Below the pieces are notes generated by a model that did no database searches, was not told the origin of the DNA, and was given only the letters and a program-made list of their open reading frames with translations. A program made the position numbers and the translations under genes. DNA of 16,221 bases from positions 1 to 16,221 of the forward strand of contig JAPKZT010000091.1 of assembly GCA_026393655.1 (NCBI GenBank). Reading direction: 5' to 3'. The stretch comes from Actinomycetota bacterium. Its GTDB lineage: Bacteria; Actinomycetota; Acidimicrobiia; Acidimicrobiales; Ilumatobacteraceae. This document shows positions 6,789-13,820 of this stretch, one piece after another (positions within the stretch are counted from its first letter, which is position 1; the number at the start of each line of letters is the position of its first letter).

Positions 6789-7878
6789 TAGCAGTTACTT
6801 TCACTTTCACTAATTTTGCTTTTTCTAGTTTTGCTTTTTCAATTTCTCCAATAACTCGGGCGTAATCACGTGGCAAGACTTTGCGCATCATCGTCTTTGC
6901 CACCTGCCAATTCGCGAGAACATCGCCAGCGCGCACCGAGTTTGTAAGTTCATGGTGCCGTCGAATTATTTGTTCAAGCCAAACTAAATCTGACTCATCA
7001 AGGGCGACCAAATCGACTAGTTCAGTATTGACACGTGATTCAAAATTGGTGCTCGTGTCATCTACGTCGTCATACACATAAGCAATTCCGCCGGACATTC
7101 CTGCAGCGAAATTTCGCCCAGTCGCGCCGAGCACCACCACTCGCCCACCAGTCATATATTCGCAGCCATGGTCTCCTAAACCTTCGACAACTGCAGTCGC
7201 ACCAGAGTTGCGTACACAAAATCGTTCACCAACAATACCTGCGATAAAAATCTCACCACTCGTTGCGCCATATCCGATCACATTTCCCGCAATGACGTTT
7301 TCATGGGCAACGAATTTTGCTCGATTGTCAGGGTGCAAAATTATTCGGCCACCCGACAAACCTTTGCCCAAGTAGTCATTTGAGTCGCCCTCCAATCGCA
7401 ACTCAATACCTTTTGGAATAAATGCGCCGAAACTTTGGCCAGCAGACCCAGTGAAGCGAATAGAAATTGTTGCATATGGCAAGCCGACTTCGCCAAAACG
7501 CTTCGTGACTTGGTAGCCAAGCATCGTGCCCACTGCGCGGTTCGTATTATTGATTGAATATTCGATCGTCACGGGTTGAGAATTCTCGAGTGCGTTTTTG
7601 CAATCAACAATCAGTTCGTTGTCGAGTGCGCCAGACAAACCATGATCTTGTTGTATCGAGTGATACGGCGTCTGGTTGTAAGGATTTTGTGGCACTGCCA
7701 AAATTGGCGAGATGTCAAGTCCTCGGGCCTTCCAGTGGTCGATAGCATGTTTCGCATTGAGCATCTCAACACGGCCGACTGCCTCTTGCAAACTTCGAAA
7801 TCCAAGTTGCGCAAGATATTCGCGAACTTCAGTACAACTCTGGGTTCTGCGTTGCGATTCCAACCGGGCAAGTATCAA
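6781..7878 (-). CDS. gltB: Glutamate synthase large subunit, C-terminal fragment (frame broken)
   Basis: This is the C-terminal part of the GOGAT alpha subunit, in a different frame from the upstream fragment. True homology starts at EVREYLAQLGFRSLQEAVGR (codon 17 of the ORF, about 7830); the preceding residues are out-of-frame translation of the 3Fe-4S region. After EVREYLAQLGFRSL comes the linker and then the GXGXG beta-helix domain with its repeated glycine motifs: GLSGGRIIL, GNVIGYGATSGEIFIAG, GERFCVRNSGATAVVEGLG, MTGGRVVVLG and GRNFAAGMSGGIAYVYD. This domain is structural in the alpha subunit. The tail is Lys-rich and includes a perfect EKAKLEKAKL repeat. Relative to typical GltB, about 20 residues between PEL and EVREY are missing (about 56 nt). 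Joined to the upstream part the protein would be about 1511 residues, or about 1531 with the gap filled, the normal size. A natural split enzyme is unlikely because conserved sequence is lost. Confidence 0.92.
   Translation of the reverse strand: MILARLESQRRTQSCTEVREYLAQLGFRSLQEAVGRVEMLNAKHAIDHWKARGLDISPILAVPQNPYNQTPYHSIQQDHGLSGALDNELIVDCKNALENSQPVTIEYSINNTNRAVGTMLGYQVTKRFGEVGLPYATISIRFTGSAGQSFGAFIPKGIELRLEGDSNDYLGKGLSGGRIILHPDNRAKFVAHENVIAGNVIGYGATSGEIFIAGIVGERFCVRNSGATAVVEGLGDHGCEYMTGGRVVVLGATGRNFAAGMSGGIAYVYDDVDDTSTNFESRVNTELVDLVALDESDLVWLEQIIRRHHELTNSVRAGDVLANWQVAKTMMRKVLPRDYARVIGEIEKAKLEKAKLVKVKVTANG
6811..6840. repeat. Two 15-bp tandem repeats at the gltB 3' end
   Basis: Units 6811-6825 and 6826-6840 differ at one base and encode EKAKL twice on the minus strand, just before the gltB/gltD overlap. 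They form part of a Lys-rich C-terminal tail outside the conserved GltB fold. Confidence 0.85.
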
Positions 7879-10800
7879 GATGACAGACCCGCATCATCAC
7901 ACAACCGCTAACAACTAACGGTGCTGTCGCAAAACCAAACTCTTCAGCACCAAGCAACGCAGCAATAATTACATCTCGACCGGTTTTCATTTGTCCGTCG
8001 GTCTGCACAACAATTCGATCGCGCAAGCCGTTGAGCATCAAAGTCTGTTGAGTTTCGGCCAAACCAAGCTCCCACGGTGCACCGGCATGCTTAAGCGAAG
8101 TCAATGGCGAAGCACCAGTTCCTCCGTCGTGTCCAGATATTAAAACCACGTCCGCTTTCGCTTTGGCTACACCAGCTGCCACCGTGCCAACGCCAACTTC
8201 AGCCACAAGTTTCACATGAATTCGTGCAACCGGATTTGAATTTTTTAAATCATGAATCAACTGTTTGAGATCTTCAATCGAATAAACATCATGGTGTGGC
8301 GGCGGGCTAATCAGTCCGACACCTGGTGTTGAATATCGTGTTTTGGCGATCCACGGATAAACCTTGTGCGCAGGCAACTGCCCACCCTCGCCAGGCTTGG
8401 CACCTTGCGCCATCTTGATTTGCAAGTCATCCGCGTTAACTAGATATTCACTCGTGACGCCGAATCGTGCCGAAGCAACTTGCTTGATTGCCGAGCGTTT
8501 TGAATCACCATTCGGCATTTTCTGATATCGCTCTGAGTCTTCGCCACCTTCGCCAGTGTTGCTCTTGCCACCGATTCGGTTCATGGCAATTGCCAAAGTC
8601 TCGTGCGCTTCTGCAGAAATTGAACCATAACTCATCGCGCCAGTTGAAAACCGTTTAATGATTTCACGAACTGGCTCAACTTCGTCAATTGAAATTGGTT
8701 TATTCGTCTCAATAAATTCGAACAATCCGCGCAACGTTGCCAAAACTCGCGACTGATCATCAACCGATTTTGTGTATTGCTTAAAAATGTCGTAGCGACC
8801 CGAGCGAGTCGCATGTTGCAGACGAAAAACCGTCTCTGGGTTGAACAAGTGATGTTCGCCCTCACGGCGCCACTGATACTCACCACCTAATTCGAGTTGA
8901 CGGTGGTGACGTTGATCTGGACGCAATGGGTGCGCAACTGCGTGGCGCGCTGCGACTTCTTGAGCGATTTCGTCAAGCGAGATTCCACCAAGTCTTGAAA
9001 CCGTGCCAGTAAAAAATTCGTCAACTAGCTCAGTCGACAAACCGATCGCTTCAAAAATCTGTGCACCTGTGTAAGACGCAACTGTTGAAACACCCATCTT
9101 TGACATGACTTTCAAAACACCTTTACCTGAGGCTTTGATGTAATTTTTGATCGCCGTTTTAGCATCCACATTTCCCAGACCAAACATGCCTGCTCGGTCA
9201 TTGGCAATCACCATGTCTTCAATCGATTCGAATGCAAGATACGGGTTAATCGCACCTGCTCCGTATCCAATCAATAGTGCCATGTGATGAACTTCTCGAG
9301 CATCTCCAGACTCAACAATTAATCCAACTTTTGTTCGTTGCTTTTCTCGAATCAGATGATGGTGAACTGCACTGGTCAACAACAAAGACGGAATTGGCGC
9401 AAACACATCATCACTATTTCGATCAGACAGCACGATGATTCGAGCGCCGTCATCAATTGCATCCGAGACATTTTTACGAATTTCGTCGAGCGCTTCGCGC
9501 ATTGCCGGCGCACCATTTGCAACTCGATACAAACCGCTAATCACTTTAGATTTGAGATGATCAAACACGTTGTCTTCGTTGATTTGAATAATTTTGGCCA
9601 ATTCATCATTATCAATAATCGGAAACGGCAAAACAAGTTGCTTGCAGTTTTCGCTGGTTGCCAACAGCAGGTTGCTCTCTGGCCCGCATGTTGAGCCGAC
9701 TGATGTGACAATCTCTTCGCGAATCGCATCCAACGGCGGGTTTGTGACCTGTGCAAACATTTGCGAGAAATAATCAAACAAAAGTCTTGGACGAGTTGAC
9801 AATACTGCGATTGGCGTGTCGGTGCCCATCGACCCGATCGGCTCTGTGCCCGTCATTGCAGTCGGAGCAATTATTAATTTCAGTTCTTCGTGCGAATAGC
9901 CGAACACTTGCTGACGCCGCAACACACTGTCGTGACTAAACACGACATGCTCCCGATCAACAAGATTCTTAAGTTCAACTTGGCCCTCTACTAGCCACTG
10001 CTCGTAAGGTTCCTGCGCTGCCAGAGTCTCTTTAATTTCTTCGTCGCTAATTATTCGACCTTGCGCTGTGTCAACTAATAACATTTTCCCAGGTTGCAAG
10101 CGACCTTTTTTGACAATCTTCGCTGGATCAACATTCACGACACCAACTTCACTGGCCATAATCACCAAGTCATCGTCAGTCACCCAGTAACGACTTGGTC
10201 GCAGACCATTTCGATCTAGAACAGCACCGATCACAGTTCCATCAGTGAATGCAACGCTTGCTGGTCCATCCCATGGCTCCATCAACGAACCGTGATATCG
10301 ATAAAACGCACGCTTTGTTTCTGACATCGTTGTTGAGTTCTCCCACGCTTCAGGAATCATCATCAACATTGCGTGCGGCAAACTTCGACCTGACAAGTGC
10401 AACAATTCTAAAACTTCATCGAAACTTGCAGAGTCAGATGCACCGACTGTGCAGATCGGAAACGCCAGTTCTAAGTCTGGGATTAGTTCGGTCGCCAACA
10501 AAGATTCTCGCGTCCTCATCCAGTTTCTATTTCCCTGCACGGTATTAATTTCGCCGTTGTGCGCGATGTATCTGTACGGATGAGCCAGCGGCCAAGATGG
10601 AAATGTGTTCGTCGAGAAACGACTATGCACGAGTACAAGCGCCGACTCAATTCGCTCGTCGCTCAAGTCTGTAAAAAACATCTGCAGTTCTGGCGTCGTC
10701 AACATGCCTTTATATATGAGCGTGCGTGACGAAAGCGATGGAAAGTATGTCTTTTGGTCGTCAATCAATTCGTGCTCGATTCGTTTCCGCAAAATAAACA

Positions 10801-11320
10801 ACTTGCGATCTAAATCAATCAGCGTTGCGCCACTCGGGTCATCAATAAAAATTTGCATAAAAGATGGCATGACGCGATGCGCACCCGCACCCAAGCATGC
10901 GGGGTCTACCGGAACGCTTCGCCAACCGAGCGTGCGTAATTTCTGCTCTGAAACAATCAGTTCAATTTGAGCCCTCGCTTTTGTAGCAAGTTCTTCGCTA
11001 CGCGGCAAGAACGCAAGCCCAACTCCATAACTTCCGACACTCGGCAATGCGAAATCAGTAACCGCATCAAAAAACTTGTGTGGAATCTGTAACAAGATTC
11101 CTGCGCCATCACCGGTTTGAGTTTCAGCACCAGTTGCACCGCGATGCTCCATGCTGCACAATGCGCCAAGACCTGTCGCAACAATTTCGTGACTCGCCCG
11201 ACCATGAATATCTACGACGAACGAGACACCACACGAGTCGTGTTCAAATCTTGGATCGTAAAGACCAATTGCTTTCGGTAAATCTTGCAAAGTTGTCGCC
11301 TCTAAAAAGTTTAAAATCAC
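7829..11320 (-). CDS. gltB: Glutamate synthase large (alpha) subunit, main fragment (frame broken)
   Basis: This 1163-codon fragment carries the class II glutamine amidotransferase domain, with nucleophile Cys30 (HDSCGVSF) exposed after removal of a propeptide, and EHRGATGAETQTGDGAGIL. The central domain follows (RPRLLFDYFSQMFAQVTNPPLD) and then the FMN/synthase domain: FSTGAMSYGSISAEAHETLA, GGKSNTGEGGED, KPGEGGQLPAHKV and SGHDGGTGASP. The 3Fe-4S motif is C1140-x5-C1146-x4-C1151 (CVMMRVCHLDTCPVG). It stops at a TGA 12 residues after that motif, where about 20 conserved residues are missing and the frame shifts. The annotated start is GTG 11320 with a weak GGTGG upstream; an in-frame TTG at 11290 has AGAGG eight bases upstream and would give a shorter propeptide, so the start is open. 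The gene follows the crotonase gene by 49 bp and overlaps gltD. Confidence 0.94.
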   Translation of the reverse strand: MILNFLEATTLQDLPKAIGLYDPRFEHDSCGVSFVVDIHGRASHEIVATGLGALCSMEHRGATGAETQTGDGAGILLQIPHKFFDAVTDFALPSVGSYGVGLAFLPRSEELATKARAQIELIVSEQKLRTLGWRSVPVDPACLGAGAHRVMPSFMQIFIDDPSGATLIDLDRKLFILRKRIEHELIDDQKTYFPSLSSRTLIYKGMLTTPELQMFFTDLSDERIESALVLVHSRFSTNTFPSWPLAHPYRYIAHNGEINTVQGNRNWMRTRESLLATELIPDLELAFPICTVGASDSASFDEVLELLHLSGRSLPHAMLMMIPEAWENSTTMSETKRAFYRYHGSLMEPWDGPASVAFTDGTVIGAVLDRNGLRPSRYWVTDDDLVIMASEVGVVNVDPAKIVKKGRLQPGKMLLVDTAQGRIISDEEIKETLAAQEPYEQWLVEGQVELKNLVDREHVVFSHDSVLRRQQVFGYSHEELKLIIAPTAMTGTEPIGSMGTDTPIAVLSTRPRLLFDYFSQMFAQVTNPPLDAIREEIVTSVGSTCGPESNLLLATSENCKQLVLPFPIIDNDELAKIIQINEDNVFDHLKSKVISGLYRVANGAPAMREALDEIRKNVSDAIDDGARIIVLSDRNSDDVFAPIPSLLLTSAVHHHLIREKQRTKVGLIVESGDAREVHHMALLIGYGAGAINPYLAFESIEDMVIANDRAGMFGLGNVDAKTAIKNYIKASGKGVLKVMSKMGVSTVASYTGAQIFEAIGLSTELVDEFFTGTVSRLGGISLDEIAQEVAARHAVAHPLRPDQRHHRQLELGGEYQWRREGEHHLFNPETVFRLQHATRSGRYDIFKQYTKSVDDQSRVLATLRGLFEFIETNKPISIDEVEPVREIIKRFSTGAMSYGSISAEAHETLAIAMNRIGGKSNTGEGGEDSERYQKMPNGDSKRSAIKQVASARFGVTSEYLVNADDLQIKMAQGAKPGEGGQLPAHKVYPWIAKTRYSTPGVGLISPPPHHDVYSIEDLKQLIHDLKNSNPVARIHVKLVAEVGVGTVAAGVAKAKADVVLISGHDGGTGASPLTSLKHAGAPWELGLAETQQTLMLNGLRDRIVVQTDGQMKTGRDVIIAALLGAEEFGFATAPLVVSGCVMMRVCHLDTCPVGIATQNPELY

Positions 11321-11369
11321 CCACCAATTGGCTGATTAAACGAGACGACGTTGGCCCGAGATTTAAAGT

Positions 11370-12224
11370 CTAGACAGACGGAGGTACAAAACTTGCCGAC
11401 CTTTTTTCAAAATTCGCCATCACTGCTTCAACCTGATTTGGCTTGCCAATCAGCGAATGAATAATCCTTCGCTCCGCGGCAAAATGTTCTGCCGCCCCGG
11501 CGTTAGAGAGACGGTTGATTAACGCCTTGGCACCTCGCACCGCGTCTGGGCTTCGAACTGCAATTTCGTTAGCGATCTGCATCGCAACTTCAAGCGGTGC
11601 ATCTGAAACACGTGTAACAACCCCCAACTCGTGTGCTTCGGTGCCCGATATTACTCGTGCACTAAAAACCAAATCTTTAACCACATCATCACGAACCAGA
11701 CGCGACAACATCAATGTTCCAGTCATATCAGGAATGAGACCCCAATGAACTTCACGCATTGAAAGTTGCGTCGCTGGATGTGCGACACGAATATCGGCGC
11801 CAAGAGCCAACTGCATTCCGCCACCCAACGCATGGCCTTGCAATGCTGCAATAACTGGCACCGGAACTTCTTGCCACACCCAACAAATTTGTTGCGCTAG
11901 ATGTGTGATCGCACCAGGCTCCATAACTCCTGCGTTCTGTTTGTCGGCTTCTGGCTTTAGTTTGCTTTTCTCCCCTGAATCAGCCATCGCCTGAAAACTG
12001 CCGAAATCAAGACCCGCGCAAAACGATGCACCGTTGCCAGATAACACGACTGCACGAATATCTTTGTTGGTCACCAAATCTTTGCCCGCTCGAGCGATCG
12101 CATCAAACATCGCAGGGTCTAGTGCATTGCGCTTGTCGGCGCGATCCAAGCGCACATCGGCAATTCCGTCATTAATTGTTATTACTACGCGGTCGTTGTA
12201 GTTTTTGCTGTCGTTCGCAGTCAT
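11370..12224 (-). CDS. Enoyl-CoA hydratase/isomerase family protein (crotonase fold)
   Basis: A crotonase-superfamily enzyme acting on acyl-CoA thioesters in the cytoplasm. Numbered from the GTG at 12227, DKRNALDPAM (31-40), FCAGLDFGSF (69-78, first oxyanion-hole segment) and GHALGGGMQLALGADIR (131-147, second oxyanion segment) are typical. In MREVHWGLIPD, Glu159 aligns with a catalytic Glu of hydratases (rat Glu164), and Asp167, eight residues on, matches the second acidic residue of dienoyl-CoA isomerases (rat ECH1 Glu196/Asp204). The other ECH1 acid, Asp176, is replaced by Gln139, so the exact reaction is uncertain. The C-terminal part (SPDAVRGAKALIN) is also canonical. I prefer ATG 12224 over GTG 12227 because the strong AGGGGG Shine-Dalgarno is then six bases away. 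It lies upstream of gltB on the same strand (49-bp gap), but no functional link to GOGAT is evident. Confidence 0.9.
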   Translation of the reverse strand: MTANDSKNYNDRVVITINDGIADVRLDRADKRNALDPAMFDAIARAGKDLVTNKDIRAVVLSGNGASFCAGLDFGSFQAMADSGEKSKLKPEADKQNAGVMEPGAITHLAQQICWVWQEVPVPVIAALQGHALGGGMQLALGADIRVAHPATQLSMREVHWGLIPDMTGTLMLSRLVRDDVVKDLVFSARVISGTEAHELGVVTRVSDAPLEVAMQIANEIAVRSPDAVRGAKALINRLSNAGAAEHFAAERRIIHSLIGKPNQVEAVMANFEKRSASFVPPSV

Positions 12225-12227
12225 CAC

Positions 12228-12334
12228 TATCCCCCTTTTTTCTTACTTTTATTATTCCTATTATCTAAAGCCGACTTCTAACTTAACTTTCTCTGAGTCT
12301 CAAATCTTCATTGCAACATCGTAAACTCAGTTAC
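12228..12334. promoter_or_regulatory. Divergent crotonase/nitroreductase promoter region
   Basis: An AT-rich gap between two divergent genes. On the plus strand TAAACT (12322-12327) ends seven bases before the nitroreductase ATG, the spacing expected for leaderless transcription, and no Shine-Dalgarno is present. On the minus strand the crotonase gene has a strong AGGGGG ribosome-binding site (around 12231-12236) with AT-rich, -10-like TAGATAATA sequence further upstream (about 12259-12268), so it has a normal leader. The motifs are seen; promoter activity is inferred. Confidence 0.4.
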
Positions 12335-12982
12335 ATGAAAATTGACTTGACAATAGACGAAGTATTATCAACGACACGCAGCGTGCGCAAGCGCCTTGAC
12401 TTTGATCGACCAGTCGAGCGCGAAGTGGTCGAAGAGTGCTTGAACCTGGCATTGCAGGCCCCAACTGGTGGCAATGCTCAAGGTTGGCATTGGATTGTTG
12501 TTGAAGACGCGGCCAAGCGCAAAGCACTTGCCGATATTTACAAAGCAAATTTTATGATTTATGCGAGTATGCCAGGACGGAAATTTACCGAAGGTGACAT
12601 GCGAATCGATCAAATGCCAAAAGTTCGTGACTCGGCGATTTATCTGGCTGAAGAAATGTATCGCGCACCGATGATGATGATCCCGTGCATCGAAGGCCGT
12701 CTTGAAAATGTTGATGTCGCGATGGGCGCTGGTGCATGGGGTTCACTATTGCCAGCCGTTTGGAGTTTCATGCTCGCGCTTCGAAGCCGTGGTTTGGGCT
12801 CAGCGTGGACGACGATTCATTTGATTCTTGAAGGTGAAAAGAAAGCGGCAGAAATCTTGGGCATTCCACACGACAAAATTACGCAAGGCGGACTCTTCCC
12901 AATTGCGTACACAATTGGCACCGAGTTCAAACCAGCAAAACGTTTGCCACTTGAAAAAGTTTTACATTGGGACAAGTGGTAA
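12335..12982 (+). CDS. Nitroreductase family protein (FMN-dependent)
   Basis: A 215-residue flavoprotein of the nitroreductase superfamily, FMN-dependent NAD(P)H oxidoreductases that usually act as homodimers. The N-terminal FMN-phosphate contact motif TTRSVRKRLDFDRPV lies at 13-27, followed by LNLALQAPTGGNAQGWHWIVV (36-56), where the PTGGNAQGW stretch surrounds the flavin. The second half has the glycine-rich GAGAWGSLLPAVWSFMLALRSRGLGSAWTT segment (131-160), which forms the dimer/flavin core, and the C-terminal LGIPHDKITQGGLFPIAYTIG. The physiological substrate cannot be deduced. ATG 12335 is chosen over an in-frame TTG at 12311 because homology begins right after it and a TAAACT box sits seven bases upstream. 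It diverges from the crotonase gene and converges on gntR. Confidence 0.91.
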   Translation: MKIDLTIDEVLSTTRSVRKRLDFDRPVEREVVEECLNLALQAPTGGNAQGWHWIVVEDAAKRKALADIYKANFMIYASMPGRKFTEGDMRIDQMPKVRDSAIYLAEEMYRAPMMMIPCIEGRLENVDVAMGAGAWGSLLPAVWSFMLALRSRGLGSAWTTIHLILEGEKKAAEILGIPHDKITQGGLFPIAYTIGTEFKPAKRLPLEKVLHWDKW

Positions 12983-13021
12983 ATCGCGCTAGTCAATCGC
13001 GTTAATCAAACGCGTTAATCA
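12983..13021. repeat. Three 13-bp tandem repeats between nitroreductase and gntR
   Basis: Units at 12983-12995, 12996-13008 and 13009-13021 share the form (A/T-rich)CGCG(TTAA)TCA, with consensus ATCGCGTTAATCA; units 2 and 3 differ at one base. The array begins directly after the nitroreductase TAA, fills the whole convergent gap and runs over the gntR stop codon. It contains the 8-bp palindrome AACGCGTT (13009-13016). I see no stable stem-loop terminator. Confidence 0.88.
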
Positions 13022-13773
13022 ACCAATCGCATTCCGCTTGGCGCAATAGATTTGCCCGCAGTCGGTAAATCCACTACAAAATTTGTACGGTGCGCGGCGA
13101 ATACATGGTGCGACAACAAAACGGCGTTGCCAGCAACATCTCGGGTAACTCGCTCGCACTGAAGAACGGGCGAGCCTGTCGGAATTTCGAGTAGCGCAGC
13201 GTCTGTTTTCGTCGCCGCGTCTGCGCCGATAGTCTGCGTTGCTCCACCAATCGGTATATCTAGCAATTCATAAAATGCAGATTGCTCGACTTCTTTGCGT
13301 GATAAATGTTGACCCAGTTCAAACGGACACCAAACCGTGACAACCGCAAATGGTTCACCGTTTGCAGTATTTACTCGCTTTACACGAAGTACTTGATCAC
13401 AACTCAAAACTTTTGCAACTTTGCGGGTTACTTTTTCAAAATTGAATTCAACTATTCTGCGCTCAGAATGCATCCCGTTCGCCAACATTTGCTCTTCGAT
13501 CGTTCCTAAACGTCCAAGAGTTTGTGTTACTTGGTCGCCAGCCATAACCCAACCGAAACCTTGGCGCGAGACGACGAGGCCCTCGTCCCGCAGCACTTCT
13601 AATGCCCGACGGACTGTGACGCGACTAACTTTGAATTCAACCGACAATTCAGATTCACTTGGCAGAACTCGTCCAGCAGAAAACTCACGAGCCTCGATTC
13701 TGGCTCGTAAAGAGTTCGCGATTTCGTGATATTGGATTATTCGAACTTGTACTATACTTGTATACAATACCAC
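13015..13773 (-). CDS. GntR-family transcriptional regulator (HutC/UTRA type)
   Basis: A 252-codon regulator. The N-terminal winged helix-turn-helix covers about residues 13-80, with YHEIANSLRARI, LPSESELSVEFKVSRVTVRR (37-56, recognition helix) and LRDEGLVVSRQGFGWVM. The C-terminal half (about 95-240) has the features of a UTRA ligand-binding domain: KVLRVKR-like strand LRVKRVN, GEPFAVVTVWCPFELG, FYELLDIPIGGATQTIGAD and SPVLQCERVTRDVAGNAVLLS. This is the HutC subfamily of GntR, whose effectors are often small acids, sugars or amino-acid derivatives; here the effector is unknown. The gene diverges from aconitase with a 47-bp gap. A TTGTATACAA palindrome lies inside its first codons, suggesting autoregulation, control of aconitase, or both. 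The start is uncertain: GTG 13773 is the longest; TTG 13767 is possible if the candidate promoter's start site lies near 13769. Confidence 0.9.
   Translation of the reverse strand: MVLYTSIVQVRIIQYHEIANSLRARIEAREFSAGRVLPSESELSVEFKVSRVTVRRALEVLRDEGLVVSRQGFGWVMAGDQVTQTLGRLGTIEEQMLANGMHSERRIVEFNFEKVTRKVAKVLSCDQVLRVKRVNTANGEPFAVVTVWCPFELGQHLSRKEVEQSAFYELLDIPIGGATQTIGADAATKTDAALLEIPTGSPVLQCERVTRDVAGNAVLLSHHVFAAHRTNFVVDLPTAGKSIAPSGMRLVD
13732..13758 (+). promoter_or_regulatory. Candidate aconitase promoter
   Basis: TTGGAT (13732-13737) and TATACT (13753-13758) are separated by 15 bp, shorter than optimal. The expected transcription start near 13765 falls within the TTGTATACAA palindrome, and the leader would be about 55 nt. 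Only the box similarity supports this. Confidence 0.3.
13745..13767. promoter_or_regulatory. Candidate GntR operator
   Basis: A perfect 10-bp palindrome TTGTATACAA (13758-13767) is preceded by a direct repeat of ACTTGTA (13745-13751 and 13756-13762, 11 bp apart, about one helical turn) and by the pseudo-palindrome GTACTATAC (13749-13757). TGT...ACA dyads are typical of GntR/HutC-family operators; TreR of Bacillus, for example, uses a TTGTATATACAA-like site. It lies between the divergent gntR and aconitase genes, inside the first codons of gntR. Confidence 0.5.
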
Positions 13774-13775
13774 GA

Positions 13776-13804
13776 TAAATAATCCCCCACCAAAAACACG
13801 ACAA
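13776..13804 (-). promoter_or_regulatory. Candidate gntR promoter
   Basis: On the minus strand TTGTCG (13804 down to 13799) and TATTTA (13781 down to 13776) have an ideal 17-bp spacer. A start site about seven bases on, near 13769, would place the GTG at 13773 outside the transcript and favour the TTG at 13767. Box similarity is partial, so this is tentative. Confidence 0.3.
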
Positions 13805-13820
13805 TAAGAAACGGATCAAC

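Noticed and set aside
7829..7878. Natural split of GltB into separate subunits, as in some archaeal glutamate synthases
   Set aside because: The break lies inside conserved sequence, about 20 residues are missing, and the second ORF's start region is only out-of-frame translation of the 3Fe-4S coding DNA.
11370..12982. Toxin-antitoxin or defence module among the small divergent genes
   Set aside because: Crotonase and nitroreductase are clear enzyme families and no paired small ORFs with toxin or antitoxin features are seen.
12983..13021. CRISPR-like array
   Set aside because: Units are 13 bp and contiguous with no spacers, and no cas genes are nearby.
12983..13021. Rho-independent terminator between the convergent genes
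   Set aside because: The units are direct repeats; apart from the 8-bp palindrome there is no stem with a loop and T-run.
13421..13729. 102-codon plus-strand ORF over gntR
   Set aside because: It is antisense to the winged-helix region of the regulator; Arg/Ser/Thr-rich composition is typical of a shadow frame.
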